Positions 21,271 through 33,620 are shown, numbered from the stretch's first letter. The stretch is 64,000 bases of DNA from Acanthopleura granulata (GCA_016165875.1 JABBOT010000001.1:45373250-45437249), one strand, 5' to 3'. Notes: generated from the sequence alone by a model not told the origin. Numbers and translations are program-made.

Positions 21271-22212
21271 TTACGCATGATTATTAACAACAGGATGTGC
21301 ACATTAGGAAGACATTGGGATACTTTCACGCTTTCACGAACGGGTAATGAAATTCTGTTATATTTTATACCATGTCTGGTTTTGTTTATGTAGTTGATGA
21401 ACATCTTAGAAGTACCTATATACTAGTGTCAGATCATGGGGTGGAGACAGGCTGGGAACGGTTAAAACATTGAAGTGCTGATTTAGTTGATAGATTGTGG
21501 ACCAAAATAAATTTTCTATATAGCAACTTGGATGAAACATTTTTTTTTCAATGGGTAGACCAGCGTTGAGGAGGAGAGACAGTTTTAAAACGGATCATAT
21601 CCATTGTGCTTGACCAAGTGCGTGCGATGTCGTGATAAAACTATTTTGGAAATGAGCATGTCATACTTTCGTATTCAGTTGCCTTTTATTTAGAATCACT
21701 TTTTATTCACTTTAAAATTATTTATCATTTGCCTCAAAATGCGACTGGACCTGTTCATCTGTCCCATAAAGAGGGTCACATTTGACCCTGCTTCAGTTTT
21801 TCGTTTCCTCTGCACCTGCATGTCACTCAGGCAAAGGTACGGGCTGATTCGCTCGTCCCACTGCTTGTCGGAGATAGGCTGGCATCATCAAAGGGGAGTC
21901 GCCGCAACCAATAAATAAGTATGCGTAACATTTGTCCTTAGAATTAGCGAAATTGATTAGCACTTGCCTATATCAGAATGTATACGGACCTCATTCAAAG
22001 AATTAAGATTGTTTTATAGAGATTCAAGGAAGAGTAAGTTCGATTTTAACTTACGCACATCTATAGTAGAAAATTTCGCTACCAATCTATATTCCCTCTC
22101 GTTTTTCTTCTCGTCCTGCACACTGGGTTTTCATCATGTCTCAAGTTTTATGAATATCAACCATATCAAAAACGGCATTCCCGGGAGTTAGTTTAACTCA
22201 CAAGTCTCTGGG
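21271..22212. other. no recognisable gene
   Basis: No coding signal or assignable repeat until the foldback element begins. Confidence 0.4.
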
Positions 22213-23035
22213 CTAAGACTAGTTATTTACAGTGTTATAAACATATACATAAATAAATAATTACATAAATAAATGAATAAATAACCAAACATATAAGTGA
22301 ATACGTATTAAATAGATAAATAAATAAGTATGCATAACTTAAGCACCACCGGAAGACGAAACCGTATCAGTAGGAAACATATATCGGGTAACCTGCTTAA
22401 GAAACACTTGACTTGAACTAAACTTTTTCATATTTTTTCTAAGGCCGGATCCAAGTGCTAGACAGGTTATATCGTAACCCCCTACCCCCGTAACGACTGT
22501 GTGTATTCACACCGACCAAAATAACTTCTTTAGCCCCTCGTTCAAACCACCGTCAACCAAGCTTCATCTCACGGCAATGACCTCGTATTGTCCGAACACT
22601 TATGTAATTCGGACCATGAATTCTCAACTGAAAATCTCGAAGTTCTCAGCAGAGAGCCTCTGTGGTTTGAACGAGGGGTTAAGCGGATATTTTGGTCCGT
22701 GTTAGTAATCCTACACTTAATCATGGAGGGGCGGGGAGGGGGGGATACAACATAACCTGTCCCACACTTGGACCTGGCCTAAAAAAAAAATATGAAAAAT
22801 ATTTTATTATAAGTCAGGTGTTTCTTAAGCAGGTTGCCCTACATATGTTCCACACCTATACGGTTTCGTATAAAAGATTCTTCCGGTGGTGCCTAAGTTA
22901 CGCATAGTTATTTATTTATCTATTTAATAAGTATTCATTTATATATTTGATTATTTATTCATTTATTTATGCAATTATTTATTTATGAATATGTTTAGTT
23001 TTCATAAAATCTGTCTATTTGTCTAATAAGCTAAG
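22213..23035. repeat. large inverted repeat (foldback), arms ~340-370 bp, loop ~111 bp
   Basis: The left arm (22213-22550) and right arm (22662-23035) are reverse complements over most of their length. Matching blocks, outer to inner, include 'ataaataaatgaataaataa', 'taaatagataaataaata', 'caccaccggaaga', 'aacctgcttaagaaacac', 'gacaggttat', 'gaccaaaat' and 'cccctcgttcaaaccac'. The outermost 100 bp are an AAAT-type simple repeat that is mirrored too. The loop 22551-22661 has no obvious content. A transcript would fold into one long hairpin. Confidence 0.85.
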
Positions 23036-23592
23036 TGTATTTAAAAACCCCGAACTTGAAGTTGTTCTATCAGCATTGTGTGTGCCTATATTGTTTCGCT
23101 GAATTGTTCTCACCCATACGAAAAACCATTGTATTTGTGCAAGCTGTAAGGCACCTGTCAAGTAGGTCTGGTGTGTATATATAGCCAGTTCCTCACGAGA
23201 AACATTTACTTTGTTGAAGGTGATAGGTTCCTCTGCTGAACACTGGTGCTTAAATATACGAAACGTTCTTCCAGTAGATCAGCCTCATATTTTATTTTCT
23301 TTACAACTGATAATTTAACCAACCTTGAATTTCAGCCAAATACTTCGTGAAGTAAGGCTCTTCGATCTCTGGTTTGTTATTCGTCCTGCCAACTTCCAGC
23401 CAAAGGGTATGTCTTGAAAAGCTTTAGGTAATGGTTTACATAGTATAGAGATTAAAATTTTAACAGCATGAATGATATTAAGAATACTAGCAGTTTGGAT
23501 ATGAGGACACGCACATTCTAAATAAACTCCATAAAATCGATGTTTTATAAGCAGTGGGAATTAAATTACGAGGTTTGATAATGTATTCTTAC
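23036..23592. other. no recognisable gene
   Basis: Nothing assignable between the foldback and the integrase-like exon. Confidence 0.35.
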
Positions 23593-23793
23593 TAACCCGT
23601 CCACAGCTTCATGTATTGCAAAATCAAAGTGCTTTAACTTATCATAGCCATCTATATGTTCAAGAAAGTTGGGCCCCTCGTTGCAGTATGTTCGTTGACG
23701 GAGACGGTGACATTTTCGTCCCTCTACTCCCTGGGGATAAATAACTCCCTGTATATCAGATAACACTGCCGTGTAAACCATGATCAAGTGCCA
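23593..23793 (-). CDS. integrase-core-like exon (rve-type), fragment
   Basis: A 201-nt minus-strand exon (67 codons, phase 0 at both ends) lies between an acceptor 'ttgtttacag' and a donor 'gtaaga'. It contains 'PQGVEGRKCHRLRQRTY', 'GPNFLEHIDGYDKLKHFDFA' and 'IHEAVDG'. These match the start of an integrase-core family often annotated in molluscs, cnidarians and fish, whose typical motifs are R.R.Y...GPN..WHIDGYDKLKP and HG.IDG. The Asp in HIDGYDKLK would be the first catalytic residue. The usual Trp before His is Glu and HG is HE, so activity is doubtful. No neighbouring exon is identified. It could be a domesticated transposase gene or a relic. Confidence 0.55.
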
Positions 23794-24780
23794 CTGTAAA
23801 CAAGATGAACATTAGACATACATATAGAGCAATAACATTCTGATTGCAACGTTTGACTTGGAATCACTAGGACTGATTGAGGCTTTCAACACGTATTAAC
23901 ATGACACCGAGTATATGATATAATTAACATCTGCTGATAAGATATCAAAACCCTAACCTTGGAACTGTTAGTCCATATCTTGACGAGAATCTTGTCTGTA
24001 CTTCACGGTATCTAAGTGTTTGTCAATTGCCACATAGCTCGGACTTTGAAAAGGCACTTTAATATCAGGTAACTGTTGATGCTTTTAAACTTTGCATTTG
24101 TTAACGACTAGGACGAATCGTGGTTTACATGTAAAATAATATAAGCAGACGCAAGTGAATGAAATCTGTACATGGTTTATATATACAATTCCATGCACTA
24201 TGAACTGATTGGTAACGCATGGTAGCACAGAAGGAAAAGTAATAAATATATTTCAATAAAAACTCTTGCAAGCGCCTCATTCAGCCTTGGTTTACCGTCT
24301 ACGGAAGCTAAACACCAGATTTCTTCGAATCTATTGCCTAGCCAGTCGCAATGGGACAGACACAATGTATTAAAAGTAATGACACTTTAGTCTAAATCTC
24401 TTATGATTGATGATAATGGTTAGTACAATGCCAAAATAATTTGTACAACACTAGATTGTCATCTTCATCACTGTTCACAGCGATTATCTAAAATGCTGAA
24501 GTATTTTTAGGGAATTAGTTCCGCTGTTTAGATAAAGGCTATTTTATTAATATCTGGAAATGGTTTAAATAACTAATCATCTTAGTTTGCGGCTGCATCA
24601 ATTACTTTTTTTAGTTTTTTAATAAGAGGATTTGAAAAAAGTAGCATGCCAGTATTATTGTCCTGAGCTTAGTCGACAAAGACAGGGGAACAACTCTTCT
24701 GAGCAAATCGTTCTTTATAAATTTAGAGAGTTGCCTCCCATGGAGCGCAGCTTTAACAATGTATTCTATTTTTTTCATGA
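23794..24780. other. no recognisable gene
   Basis: Nothing assignable. If the integrase-like exon belongs to a gene, upstream intron or exon sequence would lie here, but I see no second exon. Confidence 0.35.
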
Positions 24781-24921
24781 TTATCTTTCCAGCCGTACCT
24801 GGGAAGGTCTGCTAGTAACCTATGTCTGGTTCTGTGACCCCCTAGGACTCCGTTTCCTCCTACCATAATTCTTTCTGCCATGGCATAAGTTAAGTATTCT
24901 TGAGTATGCTGTAAAACAGCG
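24781..24921 (+). mobile_element. 5'-truncated tRNA-derived SINE
   Basis: The body signatures 'gtacctgggaaggtctgct' and 'gtttcctcctaccataattc', and the tail 'agtattcttgagtatgctgt', match the complete copy at 58254. Head and box sequences are absent. Confidence 0.65.
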
Positions 24922-25214
24922 CATCGAGTAACTCAAGTCCAGGGCGTCATCTGGCTACTCTGACATTAAATAGACCAGAGCCAATGTAAAAAAGTGGAGT
25001 ATTTACCCAAAACTGTTCAAAACTACACTTACATCTGTAAGTCTATCGCAGTTCCGTTGCTTGTAATTGCATGAATGCATTGATGGCTTGAAATTGTCGT
25101 CATTAATTTTCAATGTAGTTGGCCGCATGAAAAACATTGATGTATTTGAGGGTGGGGTCGAAAATGACTAAAACAAACATATGAATTATGATTTTTAATC
25201 CCCGTTACTCTCTA

Positions 25215-25265
25215 TATGACTGGCGTGTTACGGTGTACTCAACAGCATGTTACCCAGATGGCAGC
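25215..25265 (-). mobile_element. SINE 3' tail fragment
   Basis: 'tgactggcgtgttacggtgt' followed by 'actcaaca' is the reverse complement of the tRNA-derived SINE tail seen at 51613-51733. Only about 50 bp can be recognised. Confidence 0.45.
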
Positions 25266-27539
25266 GTAACGCTTACATTCTAACGAAACCCAAAAGATCT
25301 TTCCGGAAACAGCCACACCCTGTCAGATACATTCAGCCTAAAATCAATAAAGTGGGAAGCCGAGTCAGAAGACTACACCTGAGTCATACACGATATCACT
25401 AATCTGATACAGCCGCACATGATACAATGTTAAGTAAGAACTGTATCTGTTGTGATAATCTGTTACTTCTTGTGACCTGTCAGTTAAAATTTCAATTTGA
25501 ACCTCATTCGTTTTCCCATGAACCTTCGGCCTTTTAGGTTTTCGAATGATGGACTACCATTTGTAAGTACCCATTCTTTCTCAAACAAAATGTGCGTCAC
25601 AATAACGCATTCATCTCGTTATAAATGTTACTTTTTAGACACTAAAGAGAGTAGAAGTACTTCATGTCCATTGTAAGTCATATATACTGACCGTTAGTTG
25701 TTCGACGGATCTAGATTTAGTCAGCACTTACCGTTTTCAAATCCACTGAACAAGTTCAAAGGTGAGAAGTAAATATGCGAAAATATATTTTCCTGAAGAT
25801 CATGCTTCCCTGTCATGAAATATCATGGGTGTTATGATATTTTCTGTCCAATAAAGAGGGTTATGACGTTCCGAAATGAATAGGCGTCAGTAGTCTGCTC
25901 CGGATTGCCATATGCAGAGGTGTAGAATCTGATCAGCTAGCTACTTACGAAATCATGCAATCCATACCATTCTTGACCCGTGACTGTCGGTACTATTGTA
26001 TAAAACATACTTGAAAGCTACATTTTGCCACCAAAGCAGTTACTATTTTAATACGCCACTGAAACAGCGTATATTGGTAGCTTTTTTTTACATTCCTGGT
26101 ATGTGTAGTTCCGTTCGTCTCAGGGGGTTTGTCATATACCACCTTTTAACTGAAGTAACACTCTAGATTACTTTTTTACACCTTCTATGAGGAATTTGTA
26201 CCTTTACCACCAGTATCTAGTAATTGCAATTTCTGAATTAGCAGTGTTATGTGATGTCCTTCAAATTTTATGATTAGGAACTGCCAGTAGAAATGCCAGA
26301 AGTTGGAAAACAAAATGACAGTTGTTGCCGTAGTTTTACAGTTACATGTAGCATGGCGTAATTGTACCGCAACATCTCAAAGACATATAACATCCTATTT
26401 ATACTGAAAACAAAAAGAAATTGCGACAATATTGCTTCCATATGGTACTTGTAGCAAGAACACGTTTAAATCGGCAAACAGTTAAAGGATTCCTATGTAA
26501 TAAAAACAACCAAGTACCTCGAAAACCATGAAATTTGTAAACAAATATTGCACAGAAATTACATTTTATGATACATGTCAATAGTCCATGACTGTTGAAT
26601 GATATCCCATAGATACTTTCACGAAATTGAAGTACGGAGTCTGCAGTGTCCGAAAAAAAACATGTGACAACAGCAACCATTCAAATTGCCCGAAAATCAT
26701 GGTATAATGACATGGTCATGGTAGACGAAGTAATGTGATACGGTACGCTGTTCACACTAAACATTTAAACAAACACAAAAAAGCTACACAGGTATGCAGC
26801 TCGGTTTTGAGTGAAAGTGTGCATCGATAAACCGCTGTGGTCTTTCATGTTTGTGTGGACTGAAACTTGCCTTGACTCGTTGTGATTCCACGGACTGTGG
26901 TCTGCTATAATCTCCGTAAGAAACTATATTTTGTTATTGTTTGTATTTGATCTTTATACTGCGTGGAAGTAGCACTGCTTTGTTTGTGCTGTTTAGTTAC
27001 ATGTATTGAATTTATCTTAGTGTCTTCGTGGTTAATTTTTTTAGCTCTCTGTATGTATGCATGTTGTGAAATATATGGGGTATTACTTATCTAAACAGCG
27101 GTGTTTAGCCTAATAATCGGTCTGGAGAACGGATTATTCTTTTCATTAGGAATAAAATATTGACAACAAAGCAAATGACGGCACAAACTATCACTCGAAC
27201 ACACTAAACCAGACCAGGGCAGATCAAATTAAATTATGGTGGCGTTATGTATGAATAATTCCTTGCTTTTTCCAGTTTTTCTGATGTTTTACACTGTACT
27301 CGGGAATATTTCTCTTTTAGGATGGCAGTCATGGTTAGTGGTGAAGTAAAGCGGACACACCTTTTCCTCTCACGTGTTACTTGTGCAACTCCGTGACTTT
27401 TGCATTTGAAGCGGTGAGCTCTAGATTCAAACAAGCGACCTCTATAGCCAATGGTCACGACTTGTTCTTTTCAGTGAGTGTTTGCATTGGTAAACACTAA
27501 GCAGGATTTATATGTAATACAACATTTGTAGAGCAGTGC
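25266..27539. other. no recognisable gene
   Basis: 2.3 kb without a coding or transposon signal that I can assign. Open frames (for example 26399-26680 and 27234-27458, minus) carry no motif. Confidence 0.4.
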
Positions 27540-27757
27540 CAAGACCCGGTAGCTTCCCAGTAGCATGCGGTCCCTGTGAGTTCAAGACCAGCTCAAGCTG
27601 GCTTCCTCTCCAACCCTACGTGGGAATGTCCGACTGATTACGGATGGTCGTGGGTTCCTCCGGACTCTAACTAGTTTTCTCCCACCATAATGCTGACCGC
27701 CGTCGTACATGTGAAATATTCTCGAGTACGGCGTAAAACACCAAGCAAACAAATAAA
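27540..27757 (+). mobile_element. tRNA-derived SINE, head decayed
   Basis: Contains 'gtgagttcaagaccagctc' (box-B region), 'gggttcctccgg', 'ttttctcccaccataatgct', 'gaaatattctcgagtacggc', 'gtaaaacacc' and an 'aaacaaataaat' tail. The box-A head is not clear. Confidence 0.75.
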
Positions 27758-28243
27758 TTACTAGATACAACATTTGTAATGTTAACCTGACGGTTAAGCT
27801 TGGGTCTTTTCTTGAAGCCATTATAAAATTGGAACGGTCTAGAGCTGTGTTGTAAAGTCAACATAAGAAGACAAAATAATCTGTAATGTATATAAGGTGG
27901 AATTTGCTTTGGAAAAAATACACCCACATATCTAAAATCATTCATTTTGTCTCTCTCTGTGTATTATTGAGACAGCCAAGCATTCCATTTTATGTTCCTT
28001 TTAATGTGTCTTGCCAGATGTCTCACATGAAGATACATTAAAGATTGAAGGAAAGACTTGTGTCAAACCATATCTCCTGTATAAGCGTCATCCCGCTACT
28101 GAGCTCATTTATTTAAGCCTTGGAATTTATCGGTGATAGTTCACCGAGATTATGTGTGTGATAATGGGAAAACACATGGTATGCAAGACAACAATCCCGT
28201 GTCAAATATTGTCTGCCTTATCAAAAATATTAACATCTCGCAG
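27758..28243. other. no recognisable gene
   Basis: Nothing assignable. If the exon at 28244 is real, this is intron or upstream sequence. Confidence 0.35.
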
Positions 28244-28383
28244 TGACATTTGCTTGATGGACAACTGCAAAGTTATCGCCAAGAATTTCCTGAAATCTTT
28301 CGCCACGACAAAAAATCAGTTTGATCAAGATCTTCGTGATAACTTGTTGCCATTTGTTAACAACCCAGAAAATAACTTGCCGA
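28244..28383 (+). CDS. hypothetical exon A (secreted or Cys-containing protein?)
   Basis: A 140-nt open segment lies between an acceptor 'acatctcgcag' and a donor 'gtaaag'. It encodes 'DICLMDNCKVIAKNF', then 'LKSFATTKNQFDQDL', and ends in an Asn/Pro-rich stretch. It enters with one leftover base and leaves with one, and that phase fits exon B at 28998. The 'CL..NC..IAKNFL' start faintly recalls the segment before the catalytic domain of M13 (neprilysin-like) peptidases, but the match is too short to name. Confidence 0.3.
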
Positions 28384-28997
28384 GTAAAGATAAATGAACT
28401 CTGATAAAGTTGCCGTTTTACTTCTCCCAGTGACAAACCTCTTGCTAATTCTTTGGTCTAAGACTCTTTCCTTCAGAAGGTGCACAGGGTATATGTATGT
28501 TCAGATCTCTGGTTTGAGCTTTACTCTCGCTTCCCGAGAGGAACTACATGAACCAAAAAAGGCAAACTATTTTAAATAACACTACTCCCCGTGCGGCTAA
28601 CCTAGCTTTTCCTATTTACGTCCTTTTCCACTCATGCAGTGGTTTAATCCGGTGCGCCCCAAACCGCAGTTACATGTCAAATTCAACTGGTTGAATTAAA
28701 AAAGAACATAGCCCATAATCTGAACGAAGCTTATGAAAGAGACATGTTATGTTTTCGCCCCACTTGTCAAGGTGAATGTATTCTGGAGTACGAGTAAAAA
28801 TACACCAACAGAACAAATTAGATAAGTAAATCAAGTTCATGTGAAAGGATTATGGCAAGCTCGATTATGCCTTATTTATCCTTATTTCACGTGTGTCTAT
28901 TGTTGACAAATGTCATTTTGTTACTTAGACAATTCTCGATGTACACGCCCTGTGCATGAGGTCAGTAGGTTGGTAATTTGGGCATTTGTCTCTCAAG

Positions 28998-29077
28998 ACT
29001 GTTGTCAAAACCAATGCTGCCCTGAGACCATCGCCGATGTCCACTGTATCCAGCCCAGCTGCTCGTCCTCACTTATT
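28998..29077 (+). CDS. hypothetical exon B, cysteine-rich
   Basis: An 80-nt segment follows 'tttgtctctcaag' and ends at a strong donor 'gtaagtag'. Joined in phase to exon A it encodes 'NCCQNQCCPETIADVHC' and 'IQPSCSSSLI', with six cysteines in 22 residues. The phase match with exon A and the spacing (intron 28384-28997) support a single plus-strand gene, but neither the first nor the last exon is identified. It may be chance. Confidence 0.28.
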
Positions 29078-30862
29078 GTAAGTAGGTTCGTAAGATGTAA
29101 GGGCTTTTATTCAGTTTTGTCTTCGTTTCTTTTTCAATAAGCCAGATCATCTCGCTGCACGATTGTTTATTTTTTTTTCACGTCACCGGTAGAACCCAGC
29201 ACGTGACATCTCTTTCCTAGGTGTTTGTATAAGCTGTTGACATACAAATGCAACAAGCCGATGAGTTTATTCTGCCTTTCCAACCTCCACAATATCAAAT
29301 TAAAATCAAAACTCACTATACAGCCAAACTTGTTTTCACACGCGTTAGCGATAACGCATTTAGTGACCAGGAAGGCGTTTCTACACCCAGTTTTACTCGG
29401 ATGACGGGGATAGTTGCGCTCCGCAATCACTTTAAGAAAAAAATGGCAAAGTGAATATGTGAACTTGGCACCATTGGTAAAAGGCAACAGTGACAGGCTT
29501 GCTGATGCGCACACCTCAGCACCGATGTTTTTATCCTCCTATTGGAATCTTAAGGCTAGGTCCGCATATCCAAAAGAAGTATCTCAGATAAAGAGGCATG
29601 GACGGGTGCATTTCTTAACTTTATGAGTGTTTATCTGTCAAAATTCCCAGGGCATTGCAAACAGGTTTGCCAATACATGATATGCACACGATTTGTGGCT
29701 AGCTGTTTCCCGCGATTGAGTCTGAAGATCTGACTAGTTTTGCAGGCGGCAGTGACTGCACCCTGAAAATTCTTCGGCCGTCATCAACATAGAGTTTTCT
29801 TTGATGCTACTGTCTGCCTCTCAAAGGCCTCCTCAGAAAAGTTCAGGGCGCTGCTTTTGTGGGCTTGGTGTTTCACGTCGCGCTGTCCCCTGGAGAAATC
29901 TGAAGACAAAGTTTCGCCCGATTTTCCATTGGTTCAATAAAAAATCAGGTTGAAAAGATGGATTTTGTTTCACATGAATTGCTAACTCCATGTTTTAACT
30001 AGAAACATGTTATCGCTTCATGCTTTGCTATTTCTCGCCACCCTGTTAATACATTGGTATAACAATTACTTCCGACTTACTAGGTCATAGTGTAGTACCA
30101 AAGAATAAAACGGTTGACGTTTGTCTTAAAGTCATAAGCGCACACCTAAAGAACCGATCATCTGAGCTCCTGATTTACCTCTTAGACAGTCATTTAGCTG
30201 ACTTTAGACAATTATCCTCTGTAAAAGATAGGCGAGTTTAAACACCTTAATGAATTCGCCACAGTATGTATTGTATGTGTGACAAGTTGCTCTTCCTCCT
30301 ACTGTAATTTCTTTTTCTATCCCACTCTAAACCATCATCCATCCTCATCATTCATCTCTAACCCATGTTAATAGATTTTGACTAATGCTCACTAAAAGAT
30401 CTAGTTGCGATTTCGCGGTGTAATGCATGAAATCTTTGGGTACTGGAGGCAACAGTTTTGTGACATATTACATGGAGGATGTTTTATACGCATTTTTGAC
30501 AGATGATGCACATGTGAATCCGGATGCTGATTGGTTGTGTAGCGGATAGTACGTGACTCACACCTTCATCAACATTGGATTCCTGTGACAGAACTTTGTG
30601 TAAATTGTAGTTTATGCGAACTTAGCGGTTGGTTTCATAGGATTTCAGCTTGCATTTAGTGTTTGGGTTCGGGTTAAATAGTGAAGTAATAAATATTTGG
30701 ATTGAGGTGTGAGCGTGAACTAACAAACTGACCTGACATTTTGACAATATTTTGACTTTTTTTCGGGGAGGGGGGGATTGCTACAGTTGACCTAACCCCA
30801 TGTTGTGTACTAACCCTCCAGCCCATTAGTGATTTGATCCTTCTCTGCTCCGCCCATAGATC
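29078..30862. other. no recognisable gene
   Basis: Apart from a possible tiny terminal exon after 'gttttgcag' near 29744 (six codons to a TGA), nothing can be assigned. The open frames at 29167-29626 show no family motif. Confidence 0.35.
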
Positions 30863-31028
30863 TTGTTTTGTAGGTTCTCGCGATTGCCACAAGTAGTGTC
30901 TTGGATGATCCGTCGGAATCCCCCCCCCCCTCCGGGACAGTTAATGGCAGCTGGAGAAAGCAAAATGGTGGATTATTTGAATCGAACCGGTAAATGCAGG
31001 GTCTTTCTACTAGAGGGTAGACGTTACG

Positions 31029-31923
31029 ATGATCGCTTCTTCTCCAGCTACGTGGAACATTCCGTTTGTCACTTCCCCTCCTAATTCTCCTTACCTTCCT
31101 ATTGACAACCCTCTCCAGTCTTCCCGGATGTCTGTTTTTTCAGGGTTAGAGCCAGTGCCTAAGTCAGAAAGCTGCTTCGAGTTGTGGAAATTTGAGATTA
31201 ATGGTCTCTTGAAGGAAAATGCTTACTCGCATAAAGCAATCTTACATGCTGTTCTGAAGTCGTGGCGAGGGGAAGTTTCCAGGGTATGTTTTCAATTGGG
31301 TGAAGATTGCCAAGAAGTAACCTTTGTAACTGTGGGTGAGTGTTTGTTACAGTCAGTCCATTTATGTTGAAGAACAGCGGAAGGACGAGTCTCTATCTTC
31401 CAACAAGCTAAACAAAAAGCACCTCTTGGTGAGAAACAGATGTTGTGAATGTTGAGGAATGAATTCTAGATGGGTTTGAATGGTAAGGGTCTAAAGTCTG
31501 CCATTTGCCAGAAGTTTGACTAAGATGTCCAATACAATGAGTTATTGCGAGAGGTTAGAGGAGTAGAGTAGGCGTTACTAGACATTGATCTTTAGGGCGG
31601 CGGAAAAGGAGTTGCTAGACATGGACCGTCTTAAGGGTAAGACCAAAAGGGTGCAACAAGCATCCATACAGGTAAGTTCTGAGGCCGAAAGTCCGGCTCA
31701 CATCGAGGCTATAGTACAGCTCATAGCCAACTTGGAACAGAGATTTGAGGAAACTATTCCTATGGGTTACTTGTCCCAAATCCAAGACCGCCTAGATATA
31801 ATGGAAAAACGGATAACCGGTAATTTCCGCGGTCACGGGCGTGGTTGCGGTAGCGGTACTTCGGACCCGAGCCAGAATATTCGAAATATGCCATTATCAG
31901 AACAGTTGGGTTTAAACGAGTAA
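31029..31923 (+). pseudogene. Gypsy gag remnant
   Basis: One frame (31029-31367) gives 'PVPKSESCFELWKFEINGLL', then 'KSWRGEVSRVCFQLGED', typical of mollusc Gypsy gag ('FEVWKYEV..LL', 'KSLRG.A'). After a frame change, 31366-31580 keeps scattered family residues. A second frame (31585-31923) gives 'MDRLKGKTKRVQQASIQVSS', then 'LEQRFEE' and a Gly/Arg-rich tail 'GHGRGCGSG'. The expected Cys/His knuckle is not visible. Gag would form the particle shell and bind RNA; this copy cannot make an intact product. Confidence 0.7.
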
Positions 31924-32029
31924 CGGCCTCTGCTACCGGGCTGATCGGGGGTCGTTCAGTAACGTGCACGGAAAAAACTAAACGACCTGGTCAGCCCAAT
32001 GAATCCTGTATCCTCATAAATGCGAAACG

Positions 32030-32443
32030 CCTATTAGTGCCTGTTAGACACTGGGTCGATGGTAACCACAGTTTCTCGTGGTTTTTTTCGCTAATCATCT
32101 GACGGATGTGGGAATGGTGTCACTGGAAGAGCTGAATTTGGATATATATCGAGCTGGGGTTAACCGTCTCCCTTTTCATGGTTATATAGAGGTAGTGCTA
32201 GGAGTTCCTGAAGGAAAGAAAAACGTTGCAGCTCCCGTTCTGATGCTTCCGAACACTGTCAACAACAGCACAGTTTCAAAGATAGAAGGAACCAATCGTA
32301 TAAAGTTGTTTCCTAGGGAGTCGGGTAACCCTGGAAATGGTCCATGGGGCTTGGTTGCCAAGTACCTACAAACCCATCTGCTAGTGTTTGTCGTTAGAGC
32401 CACGAACACTAGAGCAATAAAAATGGTCCTGGTCAGGAGGTAA
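32030..32443 (+). pseudogene. Gypsy aspartic protease remnant
   Basis: Nucleotides 32040-32075 encode 'LLDTGSMVTTVSR' in one frame, with the DTGS active site of retroviral-type proteases. A frameshift then leads to an open frame at 32078-32443 with 'LTDVGMVSLEELNLDIYRAG' and 'LPFHGYIEVVLGVPEGKK', the flap and C-terminal half. The enzyme would process the Gag-Pol polyprotein. Confidence 0.72.
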
Positions 32444-32694
32444 GCCTGGGAGGAGTGGTTAAGATCTCAACCTATTATTGCGGAACATAGTACTTGCTTG
32501 TCCGACTTCAGCTTGCAGAATATGCACCCACCAGTGGCACTGCTAGTGTAACCGTCCATATTTGTAATATCTCCCTTAAAACCATAACACTTCCACCTAA
32601 AAGCAAGCTCTTCATGTTTTTTTCCTTTGTTTCCCCTTGTGTTTCAAACCAATCTAAATTAACACTTCATTCTCGGAACGCTGAGTTATAGTTC

Positions 32695-33155
32695 AACCTT
32701 GGTGACAAACTTACACTGGAGCAGGAACATTGGGAAAAAGAACTGTTAAATCGTTTGTCTAGTATCATCTCCCAAGACTCTTTAGACCTTCGGTGCGGTT
32801 ATTGGCAGATGGAGGTTACAGAGGAAGACAAATTTAAAACTGCATTTTCTGTGGGTCCTTTGGGGTTTTATGAGTTCAGTCGTATGCAGTTTCGGCTCAG
32901 GAACGCCACATTTACCTTTCATAGATAAATGAGAAATACTCATGTGGTCTCTATCCTAAGAAAGTTTGGAGTATATTGGTGACATTATCGTCTTTTCAGA
33001 AATCTCCGAGCAACATCTCTTCCGACTTGAAAATTTTATTATTCGCCTTAAGCAACACAAGCCAAAACTAAAACCTTTCAAATGTGCGTTTTTCAAAACT
33101 GAGGTAAAGTACCTGATATGGGCATTCAGGCTAATCCAGATAAGATCGAGACATT
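32695..33155 (+). pseudogene. Gypsy reverse transcriptase, 5' part missing
   Basis: Contains 'SLDLRCGYWQMEVTEEDK', 'FKTAFSVGPLGFYEFSRM' and 'IGDIIVFSEISEQHLFRL'. The last corresponds to Y.DDIIVFS, but the first Asp of the catalytic pair is Gly. The N-terminal fingers are absent. A stop after 'FHR' and frame changes break the copy. Confidence 0.8.
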
Positions 33156-33259
33156 AAAACGGTGACCAGAGCCCCGAAATTAAAGGAGCTCTGAAGGTTT
33201 CTAGGGTCCGCGGGGTACTACCGCCGTTTTGTCTTGAACATGCACGTTGAATGATTTGC

Positions 33260-33620
33260 TTGCAGAAAAAGACAGAGGAGTCCACAGAGAACACGATGTG
33301 GGTGAGGCGTCCGGAACACTGGTGTATTATTCACGCCTTAATCACGTCTCTAACCTCCCCACCCCTCCTGGCTTAAGCAGGTAACAATCTGCCTCTTCTT
33401 CTGCATGTTGATGCCAGCGCGGAAGGTATCGGGACTGTGATATATAAGTCGAGCGTGTCATTGCGTATGCCAGTAGAGGATTGAAACAAGCGGAACGAAA
33501 TTACCCATCTCACAAGCGGAAGTTTTTAGTGCTGATGTGGGGTGTTTACGACAAATTTCGCGAGTGCTTCTATGGCTATCGATTTGCAGTTACAACAGAT
33601 AATAATCTTTATCTTTCTCT
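33260..33620 (+). pseudogene. Gypsy RNase H remnant
   Basis: Reads 'LHVDASAEGIGTVIYKSS' (first acidic residue in DAS), then 'KQAERNYPSHKRKFLVLMWG', 'YDKFRECFYGYRFAV' and 'TTDNN', the characteristic Ty3/Gypsy RNase H blocks. At about 33608 the sequence passes straight from the TDNN motif into integrase, so the RNase H end, the integrase zinc finger and the linker are deleted. Confidence 0.8.

Noticed and set aside
28244..28383. Neprilysin-like (M13) peptidase exon
   Set aside because: Only a short 'CL..NC' similarity is present and the following PCDDFY-type block is absent, so the exon is left unnamed.
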